This document shows positions 35,897 through 45,005 of a stretch of 64,000 nt of DNA, one piece after another; positions within the stretch are counted from its first letter, which is position 1; each line of letters starts with the position of its first letter. Position numbers and translations under genes: made by a program. The notes under the pieces were generated by a model. The model was given only the letters and a program-made list of their open reading frames with translations. It was not told the origin of the DNA and did no database searches. The DNA is from Sphingobacterium sp. R2 (GTDB taxonomy: Bacteria; Bacteroidota; Bacteroidia; Sphingobacteriales; Sphingobacteriaceae), in assembly GCF_040760075.1 (NCBI RefSeq), contig NZ_CP142884.1, positions 3,286,001 to 3,350,000 on the forward strand, read 5' to 3'.

Positions 35897-36586
35897 ATGA
35901 TGTTTTATATCGGCATTTTGGCAATTATCGTAGCGGTCTGCGTAATAATTTCTCTAATAATGATGAAAAAACAAAAAGAGACTGCTAGAAAGTACGAAGG
36001 TGAATCTGGAATTAACCTAGGGCCAGATGTAAGAGATGAGTTGTTAAAGGATGAATTCGTAGAATTAAAAAAGCAGCTGAATGGTGCTCCGATAGAGGCT
36101 TTTACGCAATGTGCTTATATTGCGACAGTTGGCGATAAGGTTGCCGGAGCTGCGGCAACTGCGGCGAAAACTGTAGCATGGGCAGCTGTTGGTGTGAAGG
36201 CTCGTTATAATGAGCGGGATAATGCTTCTTATCTAGTGCTAAGTGACAACGAATTGCATTACGTATTTTTTGACGAAGGGCGAGCTAGGGATCATTTTGT
36301 ATTTGACCATCAATCCTTAATTAGTGCTCAGAACGCTCAGATTAGCAATTCTGAAAAATTAACGCGCATGGGATCTGTGATGGGCTTAAAACCAAAGAAA
36401 ATGCATTTTGATATTAATGGAAATGGACTAGATATAATATATTATGGCACAGTACAGCGGATGCCACATGGCATTATCTCTCCCGGTGTGGGCATGTTTG
36501 AAACACAAGCAAAACTTCAACTTATGGGGCGATTGTTTTTAAATAGATTTTATGAAAAATATCCGCATTTGCAGGGCGAAGATTAG
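35897..36586 (+). CDS. Membrane-anchored hypothetical protein
   Basis: 229 residues with one N-terminal transmembrane helix (about 3-23) ending in MMKKQKE, followed by a soluble domain that should face the cytosol. An Ala-rich segment (VAGAAATAAKTVAWAAVGVK) and beta-rich C-terminus are seen. No family recognised. It stands alone between two unrelated plus-strand genes. Confidence 0.6.
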   Translation: MMFYIGILAIIVAVCVIISLIMMKKQKETARKYEGESGINLGPDVRDELLKDEFVELKKQLNGAPIEAFTQCAYIATVGDKVAGAAATAAKTVAWAAVGVKARYNERDNASYLVLSDNELHYVFFDEGRARDHFVFDHQSLISAQNAQISNSEKLTRMGSVMGLKPKKMHFDINGNGLDIIYYGTVQRMPHGIISPGVGMFETQAKLQLMGRLFLNRFYEKYPHLQGED

Positions 36587-36685
36587 TTAGATGTCATATT
36601 ATTTAATTTCAACAGAAACTTGATCTACTTTTATTCTTAGTTCCGCTTACTTTGATTAAATTGTATCTATCAAAATTTATATCAT

Positions 36686-37435
36686 ATGAAAGTTTTAGCG
36701 GATAAAGTAGCTATAGTAACGGGAGCTGGTTCGGGGATCGGACTAGCCGTTGCATTGGCCTATGGTAAAGAAGGAGCAAAGGTTGTAGTCTCGGATATCA
36801 ACGAGCAAGCAGGGCATGAGGCTGTAAAACAAATTGAATCGGTAGGTGGGGTTGCTGTATTTTTTAAAGCAAATACTTCCTCTGCGGCTGATAATGAGTC
36901 GTTGGTTAGTTTTGCTATTGAAAAGTTTGGTAGGCTTGATGTGGCCTGCAATAATGCTGGTATTGGCGGTGAGGCTGCTCTCACTGGAGATTATAGTTTG
37001 GATGGATGGAAAAAAGTGATTGATATTAATTTCAACGGCGTATTTTATGGATGCAAATATCAAATCGAGGCGATGGAAAAGAGCGGTGGTGGTGTGATTG
37101 TAAATATGGCGTCGATACACGGCACTGTTGCTGCTCCTATGTCGAGTGCCTATACATCTGCAAAACATGCAGTAGTGGGGTTGACAAAGAATATTGGTGC
37201 TGAATATGGTCAAAAAAACATTCGATGTAATGCCGTCGGGCCTGGATATATTGATACTCCATTATTAGCTCAGCTGGATAAAGAACATATCGACACATTG
37301 ATAGGCAAACACCCTATTGGACGTCTAGGAAAAGCGGAAGAAGTGGCTGAACTTGTTCTATTTTTAAGTTCGGATAAATCGTCCTTTATGACTGGTGGAT
37401 ATTATTTAATCGATGGCGGTTATACTTCGATTTAG
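36686..37435 (+). CDS. Short-chain dehydrogenase/reductase (SDR)
   Basis: NAD(P)-dependent oxidoreductase. 249 residues with the classical SDR set: TGAGSGIGLAVALAYG (about 11-26), NNAGIGG, the catalytic Ser in ASIHG and YTSAKHAVVG (YxxxK). The acidic residue after the second strand (SDIN) suggests NAD preference. It ends at a terminator; substrate unknown. Confidence 0.92.
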   Translation: MKVLADKVAIVTGAGSGIGLAVALAYGKEGAKVVVSDINEQAGHEAVKQIESVGGVAVFFKANTSSAADNESLVSFAIEKFGRLDVACNNAGIGGEAALTGDYSLDGWKKVIDINFNGVFYGCKYQIEAMEKSGGGVIVNMASIHGTVAAPMSSAYTSAKHAVVGLTKNIGAEYGQKNIRCNAVGPGYIDTPLLAQLDKEHIDTLIGKHPIGRLGKAEEVAELVLFLSSDKSSFMTGGYYLIDGGYTSI

Positions 37436-37768
37436 TACTATTTTCGAACAGAAGTACATAAATAGATGCCCTCAAAAGTGAATAACTTCTGGGGGCATCT
37501 ATTTGTAAGCTAACCACAGATAGTCTAAATTTCAAACGCTTTGATCCTTATTTAATACAGTTAAGTACTATTGGCTAAAGCGATAGACAGTTTTTCAATC
37601 ATGCCCTAAAGTGTTGCTGATTTTTCAATCCAGTAAGTCGACATTATTCAAAATGCTACTAATTTCTTAAAACTTATCTATTAATAAATGATACATATTC
37701 ACCTTGTTATAGATTTATTTTGTATTTTAATAAGGAATAACACCATACCGTTATAAATGGAAGTCATC
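37436..37768. other. Intergenic region with terminator
   Basis: 333 bases. Besides the terminator at 37460-37504 only AT-rich sequence leading to the carboxylesterase gene is seen. No promoter with both boxes was identified. Confidence 0.5.
37460..37504 (+). terminator. SDR gene terminator
   Basis: AAATAGATGCCC (37460-37471) pairs with GGGCATCTATTT (37493-37504) around a 21-base loop. It lies 25 bases after the SDR stop codon. Confidence 0.65.
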
Positions 37769-39412
37769 ATGAGAAAAATTTTTTTTACTTTTTTTGCTTT
37801 ATTAACTACTTCAATTCTCCTTGCTCAGATGCCGAGGGTAAAGGTGGAAGAAGGAATATTGGAGGGTATTGTCCTTCCAAGTGGGGTACAGTCCTTTCGA
37901 GGAATTCCTTTTGCAAAACCGCCAGTGGGTGTTCTCAGATGGAAAGAACCTCAGCCTGCTGAACATTGGTCTGGTATTCGAAAGGCCGATCATTTTGGTT
38001 ATTCTCCCATGCAGAAGCCGATCTATGGGGATATGCGTTTTCGGTCGCCAGGAATAAGCGAAGACTGTCTTTATTTGAATGTCTGGCGCCCAACTTCCAT
38101 AGGATCAGGTAAGCTTCCAGTTTTAGTTTATTTTTATGGTGGTGGATTCAATGCTGGCGATGGGTCAGAAAGTCGTTATGATGGTGAAAGTTTTGCAAAA
38201 GAAGGGCTGATTGTTGTTACTGTCAACTATCGCCTTGGTATTTTTGGCTTTTTTGCCCATCCTTCATTAACAGAAGAGTCGCCGACAAACGCATCTGGAA
38301 ATTATGGATTACTTGATCAGCATGCCGCTTTGGTTTGGGTCAGAAAGAATATAACTGCATTTGGGGGGAATCCCGATGAAATTACCATTGGCGGCGAGTC
38401 TGCTGGGAGCATGTCTGTGTCTGCTCAAATGGCTAGTCCGCTGTCTAAAGGACTGTTTAAGCGTGCGATAGGCCAAAGTGGGAGTATTTTTAATTTGAAG
38501 TATGGTACGGCCTCTATTGCCGAGCAGGAGCAACAGGGGGTGGCCTTCGCGACGCGTATAAATGTTGATAGACTTGATAAGCTTAGGGAAATTCCCGCCG
38601 CTGAACTACTTGATAAAGCCAGTGAACCGGGGGCTTTTACAACTCGTTTGATTGTTGATGGCTATTTTCTGCCTAAATCTCCTTTGGCCATTTTTGAGGC
38701 AGGGGAACAGTCAAAAGTTCCACTACTAGCCGGATGGACATCTACGGAAGTACCATATACAGCGTACATGGGTAAATATTATCCATCTCCCGAGAATTAT
38801 GAGAAATTGGTGAGAGCGCAATATGGCGTTAATGCCGACGAAGCGCTAGCGCTTTATCCTGGTAAGACTGAGACACAAGTCATTCGGTCAGCAACTGCAT
38901 TAGCTAGTGATAATTTTATTGTTTATAGCACGTGGAAATGGCTTGACCTGCAAAGAGAAAGTAGCGGACAGCCAACCTACGTTTATATATTCGATAAGCC
39001 GCGTCCACCTATGAAACCCATCTACAGTGATGTGCAATCTGGACTCGCTGGAGGAATCACCAAAAAATCGAATCAAGAACAGAAGGATAACAATCCTCCG
39101 CCTTTATCCGGAGCATTTCACGCGAGTGATATCGAATATTTATTGGGAAATCTGCAGAGCAATGATGTGTTTGCCTGGTCTGACGCTGACTATAGCGTGT
39201 CTACAATTGGTCAGCAGTATTTCATTAATTTTATAAAAACGGGAGATCCAAACGGTAAGGGTCTTGCTATCTGGCCAAAAACCACTGCAAAAGATAAACG
39301 TATGCATATCTTGAATCTAAATATCGATATGAAATCATCCACCGAAGAATTTAGGGATAGATATCTCTTCCTTGATAAATTTTTTGTTGATCATAAACAT
39401 ACATCGAGGTAG
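37769..39412 (+). CDS. Type-B carboxylesterase (cholinesterase family), exported
   Basis: Serine ester hydrolase with signal peptide MRKIFFTFFALLTTSILLAQ. That fixes the start at 37769 rather than the ATG at 37757. The oxyanion loop FYGGGFNAGDGS, nucleophile GGESAGSMSV (Ser near 210) and catalytic His in GAFHASDIEYLLGN (near 450) are present. 547 residues, typical. Many such enzymes act on lipids or acylated natural products; any link to the biosynthetic operon 200 bases downstream is speculative. Confidence 0.92.
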   Translation: MRKIFFTFFALLTTSILLAQMPRVKVEEGILEGIVLPSGVQSFRGIPFAKPPVGVLRWKEPQPAEHWSGIRKADHFGYSPMQKPIYGDMRFRSPGISEDCLYLNVWRPTSIGSGKLPVLVYFYGGGFNAGDGSESRYDGESFAKEGLIVVTVNYRLGIFGFFAHPSLTEESPTNASGNYGLLDQHAALVWVRKNITAFGGNPDEITIGGESAGSMSVSAQMASPLSKGLFKRAIGQSGSIFNLKYGTASIAEQEQQGVAFATRINVDRLDKLREIPAAELLDKASEPGAFTTRLIVDGYFLPKSPLAIFEAGEQSKVPLLAGWTSTEVPYTAYMGKYYPSPENYEKLVRAQYGVNADEALALYPGKTETQVIRSATALASDNFIVYSTWKWLDLQRESSGQPTYVYIFDKPRPPMKPIYSDVQSGLAGGITKKSNQEQKDNNPPPLSGAFHASDIEYLLGNLQSNDVFAWSDADYSVSTIGQQYFINFIKTGDPNGKGLAIWPKTTAKDKRMHILNLNIDMKSSTEEFRDRYLFLDKFFVDHKHTSR

Positions 39413-39611
39413 ATTAATAGATCCACTAATTTTATGGGATCAGATAAATCCATTTTTCTGACAAATAATCAGACGAGGTAAAAAACTATTTATCATTACT
39501 AGCTGTTATCATTGAAGATTTTAGTCAAAAACGATATTTTTCCGTAAAGCCAGTCCATAATTTGTGTGCTATTATGGTATTAATTTTTTCTTCTTAAACA
39601 AATTTTGATGT

Positions 39612-40745
39612 ATGAACATAAATCCTGATGTGGTTATTATTGGAGGTGGCCTGGCGGGACTCACAAGTGCATTACATCTCTCTAAAAAAGGATTGAAGGT
39701 TACGTTAATTGAAAAATACGATTACCCGCGTCATAAAGTCTGCGGCGAATATTTGTCTAATGAGGTTTTACCTTATTTGGAATGGTTGGAAGTCGACGTG
39801 CAAACCTTATTACCCACTCACATTCAAACGTTTAAATTCACTACCGCAGACGGAAAGATGAATAAGATCAAACTACCGGTGGGTGGCATTGGTGTAAGTC
39901 GCTATGTATTGGACGATTTGTTATATCAACAGGCAAAGCGAAATGGCTGTGAGATAATTATTGCAACTGTTACGGGAATATCATTCAATGACGACATATT
40001 TAATGTTTCTTGTCAGGATTATATTTTAAATGCTAAAATTGTACTGGGAGCTTTTGGGAAACGCAGTAATATTGATCAGCTTTTATCTCGTGATTTTATG
40101 AGGAAAAAATCCCCGTGGATAGCTGTTAAAGCACATTATTTCGCGGATTTTCCAAGTGACCTTATTGCATTACATCATTTTAAAGGCGGATATTGCGGTA
40201 TTTCTAAAGTGGAGGATAGCCAGGTAAATTTGTGTTATTTGGCCGATTTGGATACCTTTAAACGATACAAAAATATCGAAGACTTCCAACAGTATGTCTT
40301 ATCTAAAAACAGATATCTCAAGTGTTTTTTTGAACACAGCAAATTAATTTTTGATAAACCACTGACCATTAGCCAGTTTTCATTTGATAAGAAATCAGCC
40401 GTAGAAGACCACATTCTTATGATTGGTGATACAGCCGGTCTTATTCATCCATTCTGCGGAAATGGGATGGCAATGGCGATACATGGGGCTAAAATAGCTT
40501 CCGAGCTCATTGTAGATTACTACAATGGTCATATTCACTCACGCAATCAATTGGAGAGGGCGTACGTCAGCCAATGGAATCGGACCTTTAGAAAGCGTTT
40601 ATTTTTCGGAAGGCTTTTATCGCGTATACTACGTCATAAAGCAGGTCTCGCTATTTTAATGAAAACTGCGCTATTTTTCCCTAAACTCTTAAGCTTGATG
40701 ATTAAACAGACACATGGCAATGCAAGCGAAATAAAATGGCAATAG
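39612..40745 (+). CDS. FAD-dependent oxidoreductase, geranylgeranyl-reductase-like (PKS operon)
   Basis: Flavoprotein of the GR2/geranylgeranyl-reductase-like group of FAD monooxygenases. The dinucleotide fold DVVIIGGGLAGLTSALHLS opens the protein, followed by YDYPRHKVCGEYLSNEVLPY. The second FAD motif is MIGDTAGLIHPFCGNGMA (about 276-293). 377 residues. First gene of a seven-gene operon; it overlaps the methyltransferase gene by 10 bases. By analogy with SrsC of Streptomyces griseus it may hydroxylate an alkylresorcinol to a quinone; reduction of a polyene chain is the alternative. Confidence 0.85.
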   Translation: MNINPDVVIIGGGLAGLTSALHLSKKGLKVTLIEKYDYPRHKVCGEYLSNEVLPYLEWLEVDVQTLLPTHIQTFKFTTADGKMNKIKLPVGGIGVSRYVLDDLLYQQAKRNGCEIIIATVTGISFNDDIFNVSCQDYILNAKIVLGAFGKRSNIDQLLSRDFMRKKSPWIAVKAHYFADFPSDLIALHHFKGGYCGISKVEDSQVNLCYLADLDTFKRYKNIEDFQQYVLSKNRYLKCFFEHSKLIFDKPLTISQFSFDKKSAVEDHILMIGDTAGLIHPFCGNGMAMAIHGAKIASELIVDYYNGHIHSRNQLERAYVSQWNRTFRKRLFFGRLLSRILRHKAGLAILMKTALFFPKLLSLMIKQTHGNASEIKWQ

Positions 40746-41449
40746 ATATAACACAGAGAACCTCGGAGAATGAAATCATGGACGATTTTCAACTCGAAGG
40801 AGATGAACTTCGTGGCGCACTAAATCAGATCTCCAAAATCAATCGCTTTCTAGGAGGAAACAGTATCACACTAGATGGAGTAAAAAAAATGCTCTCCCAT
40901 GTTAATTCGATCCAACCAATAAAGATCGTGGATATCGGATGTGGTAATGGGGATATGCTCCGTATGCTAAGTAATTATGCCTATAAAAAGGGTATTCACT
41001 TTGAATTATATGGTGTAGACGCAAATCGGTATACCATTAATCATGCTAGGTCTTTATCGAAAAATTATACCAATATAACGTATCTATGCGCTGATATTTT
41101 TGAAGAGCATTTTGAGGACTTTAGTTTTCACATCGTTTTGTGTACGTTAACCATCCACCATTTTAACGATGAAAACATACTGGAATTAATAGGGAGAATG
41201 ATCAAAATTTCAAAATTAGGAATTATCATCAACGACCTACATAGGAGTAAAATTGCTTATCGACTTTTTCAAACAATTGCCGTTGTTTTTAGGTTAAACA
41301 GAATGACAAGAGAGGATGGACTTATCTCCATACGACGCGGATTTAAAAAGGATGAGCTCGTAGAATTCGCAAAGAAATTACATTTAGAAAAATATACCGT
41401 CCAATGGAAATGGGCTTTCCGATACCAGTGGATTATTTCCAATATATGA
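40736..41449 (+). CDS. SAM-dependent methyltransferase (PKS operon)
   Basis: Class I methyltransferase. Motif I is KIVDIGCGNGDMLRML (about 62-77) and YGVDANRYTINHAR follows. The post-motif VLCTLTIHHF is typical of UbiE-like enzymes. 237 residues. The gene overlaps the FAD gene by 10 bases and the PKS gene by four (ATGA). A role in O- or C-methylation of the polyketide product, as SrsB or BpsB do for type III PKS products, is inferred from position. Confidence 0.85.
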   Translation: MAIDITQRTSENEIMDDFQLEGDELRGALNQISKINRFLGGNSITLDGVKKMLSHVNSIQPIKIVDIGCGNGDMLRMLSNYAYKKGIHFELYGVDANRYTINHARSLSKNYTNITYLCADIFEEHFEDFSFHIVLCTLTIHHFNDENILELIGRMIKISKLGIIINDLHRSKIAYRLFQTIAVVFRLNRMTREDGLISIRRGFKKDELVEFAKKLHLEKYTVQWKWAFRYQWIISNI

Positions 41450-42498
41450 ATGTTAAGATAATACATGTTGCAAAACAACTGCCTAATTACTCCTGTGTTA
41501 CAGCAGAGATACTGCCAATGTTAGATGGTTGGCTGGAGGGACAGGACGCCCGTTTTATTAAGAAAGTTAAGAAGCTGTTCGAAGGTTCGGCCGTGGAAAA
41601 GCGATACGCCATTATGAATCCAATCGATGTCTTTACGTCAACTTCCTTTGAAGAAAAAAATAACATATTCTGCCGTGAAGCAACGCTTCTCGGCGAGGAC
41701 GTGCTGCGCAAAGCGCTTGAGGAAGTAGAATGGGATCCACAATCACTAGATTATATCATTACAGTGAGCTGTACTGGGATTATGATCCCTTCGCTAGACG
41801 CTTATCTCATTAACAAGATGAAACTCCGCCAGGATATTGTGCGCTTACCAGTCACCGAGATGGGATGTGTTGCCGGTGTTTCAGGAATAATCTATGCTAA
41901 AAATTTCCTTCAGGCCAACCCGGGTAAACGTGCTGCGGTAATTTCGGTAGAAGCGCCAACAGCAACCTTCCAACTGGAAGATTTTTCGATGTCGAATATC
42001 GTTAGTGCCGCAATATTTGGAGACGGTGCAGCATGCTGCCTGCTTTCCTCGTACGATTCGGACTGTGGGCCTGCAATCTTGGACCAACAGATGTACCATT
42101 TTTATGATACCGAAGATATTATGGGGTTTAAGCTAACAAATACCGGTATGAAGATGATACTTGATGTAGAAGTTCCTAATGTGATTGCTTCCCATTTCGG
42201 AGCAGTAATACATCCATTTCTTCAGAAAAATAATTTGCAAATCGAAAATATTAATTACATGATTTTTCATCCCGGTGGAAAAAAGATCGTTGCGACAATT
42301 GATCAGATTTTTGCTGAATTTGATAAAGATATTAACGATACTAAAGCAATATTGTCGGAATATGGCAATATGTCCAGTGCTACTGTGCTATATGTGCTTG
42401 AACGTATCATGAAACGAAGTCCTCAGCCTGGTGAATTGGGATTGATGCTGAGTTTTGGACCGGGGTTTACGGCTCAGCGCGTTTTATTACAATGGTAA
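41446..42498 (+). CDS. Type III polyketide synthase (chalcone/stilbene synthase family)
   Basis: Homodimeric ketosynthase that condenses an acyl starter with malonyl-CoA to give pyrones or resorcinols. The start at 41446 overlaps the preceding stop (ATGA); the frame also reads 14 codons further up. The triad is complete: Cys near 141 (TEMGCVAGVSG), His near 275 (IFHPGG) and Asn near 308 (YGNMSSATV). 350 residues, typical of bacterial enzymes. The adjacent ACP, ketosynthase and dehydratase suggest the starter comes from a carrier protein, not free acyl-CoA. Confidence 0.93.
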   Translation: MNVKIIHVAKQLPNYSCVTAEILPMLDGWLEGQDARFIKKVKKLFEGSAVEKRYAIMNPIDVFTSTSFEEKNNIFCREATLLGEDVLRKALEEVEWDPQSLDYIITVSCTGIMIPSLDAYLINKMKLRQDIVRLPVTEMGCVAGVSGIIYAKNFLQANPGKRAAVISVEAPTATFQLEDFSMSNIVSAAIFGDGAACCLLSSYDSDCGPAILDQQMYHFYDTEDIMGFKLTNTGMKMILDVEVPNVIASHFGAVIHPFLQKNNLQIENINYMIFHPGGKKIVATIDQIFAEFDKDINDTKAILSEYGNMSSATVLYVLERIMKRSPQPGELGLMLSFGPGFTAQRVLLQW

Positions 42499-42508
42499 CC
42501 TAAAAATT

Positions 42509-42952
42509 ATGAATGTGGATTTAAAAGATATACTATCAAAATTGCCCTATAGAGCCCCCTTTTTATTTGTCGATGAATTGATCTATGTAGATTCAGAAGG
42601 TATTGCGGGTAGCTATACTTTTAATGAAGATCTGGATTTTTATAAGGGCCATTTTTTTGAAAAAGCGATTACTCCAGGTGTTATTTTGATCGAAACAATG
42701 GCCCAGATAGGTTTAGCTTGTTTGGGGATTTTTCTACTAAATAAAAACTTGATGCACGGCTCAGCAATAGCATTGACATCTACCGAGATACAATTTTTAA
42801 AACCGGTGTATCCAAAGGAGAGAGTTACAGTATTTTCGAAAAAAATATATCTCCGGTTTGGTAAATTAAAATGCGAGGTAATCATGAAAAATGAAGCTGG
42901 GCAGGACGTTTGCAAAGGAATATTGGCAGGCATGATCACCGAAGCGCTATGA
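42509..42952 (+). CDS. FabZ-like 3-hydroxyacyl-ACP dehydratase (PKS operon)
   Basis: Hot-dog-fold dehydratase of 147 residues. YRAPFLFVDEL at the N-terminus and FYKGHFFEKAITPGVILIET give the catalytic His (GHF) and Glu pair of FabZ. It starts ten bases after the PKS stop (ATG at 42509). It would remove water from a hydroxyacyl-ACP during building of an unsaturated starter chain. No ketoreductase or enoyl reductase is in the operon, so those would be borrowed from fatty acid synthesis. Confidence 0.88.
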   Translation: MNVDLKDILSKLPYRAPFLFVDELIYVDSEGIAGSYTFNEDLDFYKGHFFEKAITPGVILIETMAQIGLACLGIFLLNKNLMHGSAIALTSTEIQFLKPVYPKERVTVFSKKIYLRFGKLKCEVIMKNEAGQDVCKGILAGMITEAL

Positions 42953-44220
42953 AAAGAGTAGTCATTACAGGAATTGGTGTTGTTGCTCCCAATGGTGTGG
43001 GAGTACCCGCTTTTACACAGGCGATTAGGGAGGGTATATCTGGAATTAGACATGATGAGAGATTGGAAAAATTGCAGTTTTCTTGCCAGATTGCTGGAAT
43101 GCCTCAACTGTCGGAAGCGCTAAAAGAGAAATATTTCACCGAACTAGAATTAAGAGGATTTAATAGTACAGGAATATTATATGGTGTGATCGCCGGAATG
43201 GAAGCATGGGCAGACGCGGGGCTTCCTACTACTTTAAATTCCGCTCCTGATTGGGATAGTGGAACTGTGTTTGGTTCAGGAACCTCGGGTATCGATAAAT
43301 TGCGGGAAAGCATTTATAAAATCGATGATTTGCAAACCCGCAAATTGGGGAGTACGGTTGTAGCCCAGACGATGAACAGTGGGGTTAGTGCCTACTTAGG
43401 AGGAAAATTGGGTCTTGGTAATCAGGTGACAACGAATTCATCTGCCTGTGCTACGGGAACTGAAGCAATCCTGATGGGTTATGATCGGATTAGATCCGGA
43501 AGAGCTAAACGGATGCTCACAGGGAGTACAGGAGATAGTGGGCCTTACATTTGGGGCGGTTTTGATGCACTGCGTGTCTGTAGTTCACAATATAATGCTA
43601 ATCCTGGGGCGGGTTCTCGACCTATGAGTGCAACCGCCGCAGGATTCGTTCCTGGTAGTGGGGCTGGAGCTTTATTGTTGGAAGATCTGGAAAGTGCACT
43701 AGCGCGAAAGGCAACTATATATGCAGAATTATTGGGTGGCCAGGTAAATTCTGGCGGACAACGCGGAACAGGAAGTATGACAGCACCTAATGCTTATGCT
43801 GTGCGGAAATGTATTCAGGAGGCGCTAAAAAATGCAAATATCTCGGGCTCAGACATCGATGCGATAAATGGACATTTGACAGCAACTGCCAAAGATGCTT
43901 TTGAAATAGAAAACTGGACCGTAGCTCTGAATCGCAATGGTAAAGATTTTCCATGGATAAACTCACTGAAGGGAATGACTGGACACTGTCTCAGTGCGGC
44001 GGGTAGTATAGAAAGCGTGGCGACGGTTTTGCAGCTTTATCATGGATTTTTATTTGGAAACTGTAATTGCTCTGATCTAAATCCGGAGATTGCTGCATTG
44101 ATACATCCATCACGTATTCCTTTAAAGACTCTTGAGGCCAAGCCTAACATCATTGCCAAAGCAAGTTTTGGATTTGGGGATGTTAATGCTTGCCTAATAT
44201 TTAAGAATTTTAATAACTAA
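42949..44220 (+). CDS. FabF-like beta-ketoacyl-ACP synthase (PKS operon)
   Basis: Condensing enzyme of 423 residues. VVITGIGVVAPNGVGV opens it. The nucleophile Cys lies in NSSACATGTEA (about residue 165) and the two histidines in INGHLTATAKDAFE and KGMTGHCLSAAGS. The first histidine motif differs from the usual AHGTST consensus but keeps His. It overlaps the dehydratase stop by four bases. It may extend a dedicated acyl chain on the operon's ACP; chain-length factor activity is unlikely because the Cys is kept. Confidence 0.9.
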   Translation: MKRVVITGIGVVAPNGVGVPAFTQAIREGISGIRHDERLEKLQFSCQIAGMPQLSEALKEKYFTELELRGFNSTGILYGVIAGMEAWADAGLPTTLNSAPDWDSGTVFGSGTSGIDKLRESIYKIDDLQTRKLGSTVVAQTMNSGVSAYLGGKLGLGNQVTTNSSACATGTEAILMGYDRIRSGRAKRMLTGSTGDSGPYIWGGFDALRVCSSQYNANPGAGSRPMSATAAGFVPGSGAGALLLEDLESALARKATIYAELLGGQVNSGGQRGTGSMTAPNAYAVRKCIQEALKNANISGSDIDAINGHLTATAKDAFEIENWTVALNRNGKDFPWINSLKGMTGHCLSAAGSIESVATVLQLYHGFLFGNCNCSDLNPEIAALIHPSRIPLKTLEAKPNIIAKASFGFGDVNACLIFKNFNN

Positions 44221-44224
44221 ACTA

Positions 44225-44479
44225 ATGAATAGAGAAGAATTGATCGATGCTTTAAAGCCAATCATATCACCATATACGACAAACCAGGAAGCTTTCGGAA
44301 AGCTTAATGAGGCGACCGATTTTATTCGTGATCTGCAAATCAACTCGGCCAATCTGGTTGATATTGTTCTAGATATTGAAGAAAAGTTCGATATAGTAAT
44401 TGAAAATCCTGATATGGAACGTATGCTTAATGTCGGAGCTGCAGTCGAAATAATCGAGAGCAAGTTACAAGAAAAATGA
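44225..44479 (+). CDS. Acyl carrier protein (PKS operon)
   Basis: 84-residue acidic helical protein. The phosphopantetheine serine is in LQINSANLVDIVLDIEEKF (Ser near 40); the usual DSL is replaced by NSA. Downstream VIENPDMERMLNVGAAVEII matches helix III. It lies four bases after the ketosynthase and overlaps the PPTase by four. A private carrier for the polyketide starter is inferred. Confidence 0.88.
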   Translation: MNREELIDALKPIISPYTTNQEAFGKLNEATDFIRDLQINSANLVDIVLDIEEKFDIVIENPDMERMLNVGAAVEIIESKLQEK

Positions 44480-44979
44480 TTGGTAATGACGTTATCGACC
44501 TGGTTCAGTCCAGAAAAGATAGTAATTGGAAACGTAAAGGCTTTGTTTCAAAGTTATTTACTGAGCAGGAACAACTGTTGATTGTGAACAGTGTAGATAC
44601 CGAAATTATTGTTTGGCTCTTATGGAGCATGAAAGAGGCTGCCTATAAAATATGGAATCGAGAGACAGGAATTCGGAAATTTATGCCTAAAAGATTGCTA
44701 TGTTCAGTTATTGAACGGTCTTTTTTTACCGCAAGGGGAGAAGTCATCTGCGAAGGCAAGAGGTATTATACTAAGACCACTTTTTGCCCAGATTTTATAC
44801 ATACCGTAGCCGTTGGGGAATTAGATCATTTGGACAATATTGTAGAAATCACGGCTAGTGAAATTGTTAAAGATTCATTAGGAATTCCAGGCATTAGCAT
44901 AAATGATGAGGATGCTGTCTTACCGGTGTCTGTTAGTAACCACGGACGTTTTGAGAGAATAGTTGCGATTTGTACCTGA
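44476..44979 (+). CDS. 4'-phosphopantetheinyl transferase (PKS operon)
   Basis: Activates acyl carrier proteins by adding the phosphopantetheine arm. 167 residues: IGNDVIDL at the N-terminus carries the Mg-binding Asp and WSMKEAAYKIW is the diagnostic WxxKEAxxK. It overlaps the ACP stop (ATGA). A short, single-domain enzyme between AcpS and Sfp in size. Its pairing with the ACP argues for a self-contained biosynthetic unit. Confidence 0.9.
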   Translation: MIGNDVIDLVQSRKDSNWKRKGFVSKLFTEQEQLLIVNSVDTEIIVWLLWSMKEAAYKIWNRETGIRKFMPKRLLCSVIERSFFTARGEVICEGKRYYTKTTFCPDFIHTVAVGELDHLDNIVEITASEIVKDSLGIPGISINDEDAVLPVSVSNHGRFERIVAICT

Positions 44980-45005
44980 TCGACTTAATCAGACCCGTAA
45001 ACACT

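Noticed and set aside
36743..37213. 156-codon minus-strand frame within the SDR gene
   Set aside because: Antisense to a textbook SDR with all catalytic motifs; no independent support.
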